A DNA stretch of 64,000 nucleotides from Bacillota bacterium. GTDB lineage: Bacteria; Bacillota; SHA-98; UBA4971. Below the pieces are notes generated by a model, which saw only the letters and a program-made list of their open reading frames with translations, did no database searches and had not been told where the DNA came from. The position numbers and the translations under genes are program-made. The stretch covers positions 292,160-356,159 of the forward strand of contig JANLFY010000001.1 in NCBI GenBank assembly GCA_024653485.1. Direction: 5' to 3'. Positions 62,300-64,000 of the stretch are shown one piece after another. Each line of letters starts with the position of its first letter. Position 1 is the first letter of the stretch.

Positions 62300-63351
62300 T
62301 AAACCTCACGCTGGAATTCGAGAAGCCCCTTGTGGAGTTGGAGAAGAGGATCGAGGAGCTCCGGAACTTCAGCCAAGAAAGGGGCATCGATCTTTCCGAC
62401 GAGATCGCCACTCTCGAGAAGAAGGCTGAAGCGCTGCGTCGCGAGATCTTTGACAACCTCACCCCCTGGCAGCGCGTGCAGATCGCGCGCCACCCGAGAA
62501 GGCCAACGACCCTCGACTACATCGGCCTCATCTTCGACGAGTTCATCGAGCTCCATGGCGACCGGGCTTTTCGAGACGACGGCGCCATAGTCGGTGGCCT
62601 GGCGAGCATCGACGGCAGGCCCGTCACTGTGGTCGGGACGCAGAAAGGTCGCGACACCAAGGAGAACCTCGCAAGGAACTTCGGGATGCCTCACCCCGAG
62701 GGGTACCGCAAGGCCTTGCGGCTCATGAAACAGGCCGAGAAGTTCCACCGCCCGGTCGTGTCGTTTGTGGACGTCGTGGGGGCGTATCCCGGGGTTGAGG
62801 CGGAGGAGCGCGGCCAAGGCCAGATCATCGCGCGCAACATAGAGGAGCTTTCCAGGCTGGCCACGTGCATCGTGGTGGTCATAACCGGCGAGGGAGGCAG
62901 CGGAGGCGCGCTGGCGATAGGTGTTGGCGACAGGCTCCTCATGCTTGAGAACGCATACTTCTCCGTCATCTCCCCGGAGGGGTGTGCCGCGATCCTGTGG
63001 AAGGACGGATCCAGGGCTCAGGAGGCTGCTGAAGTGCTAAAGCTTACGGCGCCTGACATGAAGAGACTTGGGATAGTGGATGAAGTGCTGCCGGAGCCGA
63101 AGGGGGCCGCTCACAAGGACCGGGAAGGAACGGCTCGCGTCATCAAAGAGGCTCTCATAAGGAGCATAGACGAGCTTTCGGGGATACCACCCCGCAGGCT
63201 CGTCGAGAGGCGGTATGCGAGGCTCCGGAGGATAGGGGAGTTCGTGACGCGCGAGGCCGCGCAGCAGGAATTCGCGGAGGCCGCCTCGGCCGGAGGGGAC
63301 GTGTTGCGGGTGGCGGGACCCGCCGGGAACAGGGGGGAATCCGGACGTTGA
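62296..63351 (+). CDS. accA: Acetyl-CoA carboxylase carboxyltransferase subunit alpha
   Basis: 351-residue alpha subunit. N-terminal helices [18 protein letters not shown], then [52 protein letters not shown], and [40 protein letters not shown], all conserved. The C-terminus is about 30 residues longer than usual, with a Gly/Ala-rich tail. ATG 62296 overlaps accD by 4 nt. Its stop overlaps the start of pfkA (TTGA). Confidence 0.95.
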   Translation: MINLTLEFEKPLVELEKRIEELRNFSQERGIDLSDEIATLEKKAEALRREIFDNLTPWQRVQIARHPRRPTTLDYIGLIFDEFIELHGDRAFRDDGAIVGGLASIDGRPVTVVGTQKGRDTKENLARNFGMPHPEGYRKALRLMKQAEKFHRPVVSFVDVVGAYPGVEAEERGQGQIIARNIEELSRLATCIVVVITGEGGSGGALAIGVGDRLLMLENAYFSVISPEGCAAILWKDGSRAQEAAEVLKLTAPDMKRLGIVDEVLPEPKGAAHKDREGTARVIKEALIRSIDELSGIPPRRLVERRYARLRRIGEFVTREAAQQEFAEAASAGGDVLRVAGPAGNRGESGR

Positions 63352-64000
63352 AGCGGATAGCGGTTCTCACAAGCGGGGGCGACGCTCCGGGCATGAACGC
63401 GGCGATAAGGGCGGTCACCAGGTGCGCCATTTGTCATGGGATGTCCGTGGTGGGGGTGAATCGAGGGTACCAGGGTCTTGTCGAGGGAGACATGTTCGAC
63501 ATGTCATCTCGCAGCGTGGGTGACATCATCCAGCGTGCCGGCACGATCCTGAGGTCCGCGAGGTCGGAGGAGTTCATGACAGAGGCCGGGCGCAGAAAGG
63601 CCTTGGACCAGATGTCGAGGCGCGGGGTAGAGGCTCTGGTGGTCATTGGAGGCGACGGCACGTTCCGTGGGGCTTGCGCGCTTGCGGGCATGGGTGTTCC
63701 TGCTGTGGGGATTCCCGCAACCATTGACAATGACATCGCGTTCACCGACTACTCGCTCGGCTTCGATACCGCGGTGAACACCGCTGTCGACGCGATCACG
63801 AAGATTCGCGACACCGCAAGCTCCCACGGGCGGAGCAACGTAATAGAGGTCATGGGCCGCGACACCGGTCACCTGGCACTGGCGGCCGGCGTGGCGGGAG
63901 GGGCTGAGTACATCCTCATCCCGGAGGTGCCCTTCGACCTGGACTCCATGTGCGAGGGAATCACGGCGGGCTACAGACGAGGAAAGACTCATAGCATAAT
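63348..64000 (+). CDS. pfkA: 6-phosphofructokinase (3'-truncated by window edge)
   Basis: First 217 codons of an ATP-type PfkA. TTG 63348 starts [25 protein letters not shown], the phosphate-binding loop; [10 protein letters not shown] binds nucleotide and PATIDNDI holds the catalytic Asp. [26 protein letters not shown] follows. The TTG overlaps the accA stop by 4 nt and has AGGGGGG about 10 nt upstream. It links glycolysis to the accDA/dnaE transcription unit, a common order in Bacillota. The end lies outside the window. Confidence 0.93.
   Translation, partial: MKRIAVLTSGGDAPGMNAAIRAVTRCAICHGMSVVGVNRGYQGLVEGDMFDMSSRSVGDIIQRAGTILRSARSEEFMTEAGRRKALDQMSRRGVEALVVIGGDGTFRGACALAGMGVPAVGIPATIDNDIAFTDYSLGFDTAVNTAVDAITKIRDTASSHGRSNVIEVMGRDTGHLALAAGVAGGAEYILIPEVPFDLDSMCEGITAGYRRGKTHSI

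Overview
The window is a GC-rich chromosomal segment that is almost entirely coding. It reads as an anaerobic, fermentative, endospore-related member of the Bacillota (Clostridia or Limnochordia-like). The evidence is a SpoIIP gene, a DUF1657 protein, strong AGGAGG-type ribosome sites with many GTG starts, the gatAB route to Gln-tRNA, pyruvate formate-lyase with its activase, and the dnaE-accD-accA-pfkA order common in this phylum. No insertion sequence, prophage, CRISPR array or rRNA was seen. I cannot name the species.

Layout. 1-10.7 kb: end of gatA, gatB, a drug/metabolite transporter, a lipoprotein with a YhfC-like membrane protein, a bactofilin-like membrane protein, a decayed histidine kinase, a phosphohexomutase and an amidase-fold protein. 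10.9-16.1 kb: a TrmB regulator with a cation P-type ATPase, then glycogen phosphorylase on the opposite strand. 16.5-27.2 kb: a DRG/TGS GTPase, then a co-directional block of a beta-lactamase-fold hydrolase, a PIG-L deacetylase, a GH4 glycosidase and a complete Opp/Dpp-type ABC importer; this looks like uptake and processing of an N-acetylated or peptide-linked sugar. 27.2-31.9 kb: a lectin-like membrane protein, DUF1657, DUF2148, and galT coupled to glgA. 32-38.4 kb: pflB-pflA, an Lrp/AsnC regulator and a TrpXYZ-type ABC importer. 38.6-44 kb: an ATP-grasp ligase, an M28 peptidase, QueT, a tautomerase, a flavin reductase and an aminotransferase. 44-50 kb: a TPR protein, an MTA/SAH deaminase, LemA-HtpX, SpoIIP, and the first of two small stand-alone starch-binding modules. 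50.3-52.3 kb: gltX, tRNA-Gln and tRNA-Glu. 52.5-57.4 kb: DUF1614, the second starch-binding module, two peptidases and a PNPOx-like protein. 57.5-64 kb: dnaE, a DUF2007-like protein, accD, accA and the start of pfkA.

Three themes link the genes. Glycogen: glgA, glgP, a phosphohexomutase and two intracellular starch-binding proteins. Indirect Gln-tRNA synthesis: gltX, gatAB and a tRNA-Gln/tRNA-Glu pair. Scavenging: several peptidases and two ABC importers.

Non-coding sequence is sparse but has recurring features. There are several near-consensus vegetative promoters, three perfect 14-bp hairpins without a following T tract, a palindrome just downstream of the dnaE promoter, and an unusual number of 11-17 nt perfect or near-perfect tandem duplications confined to gaps between genes.
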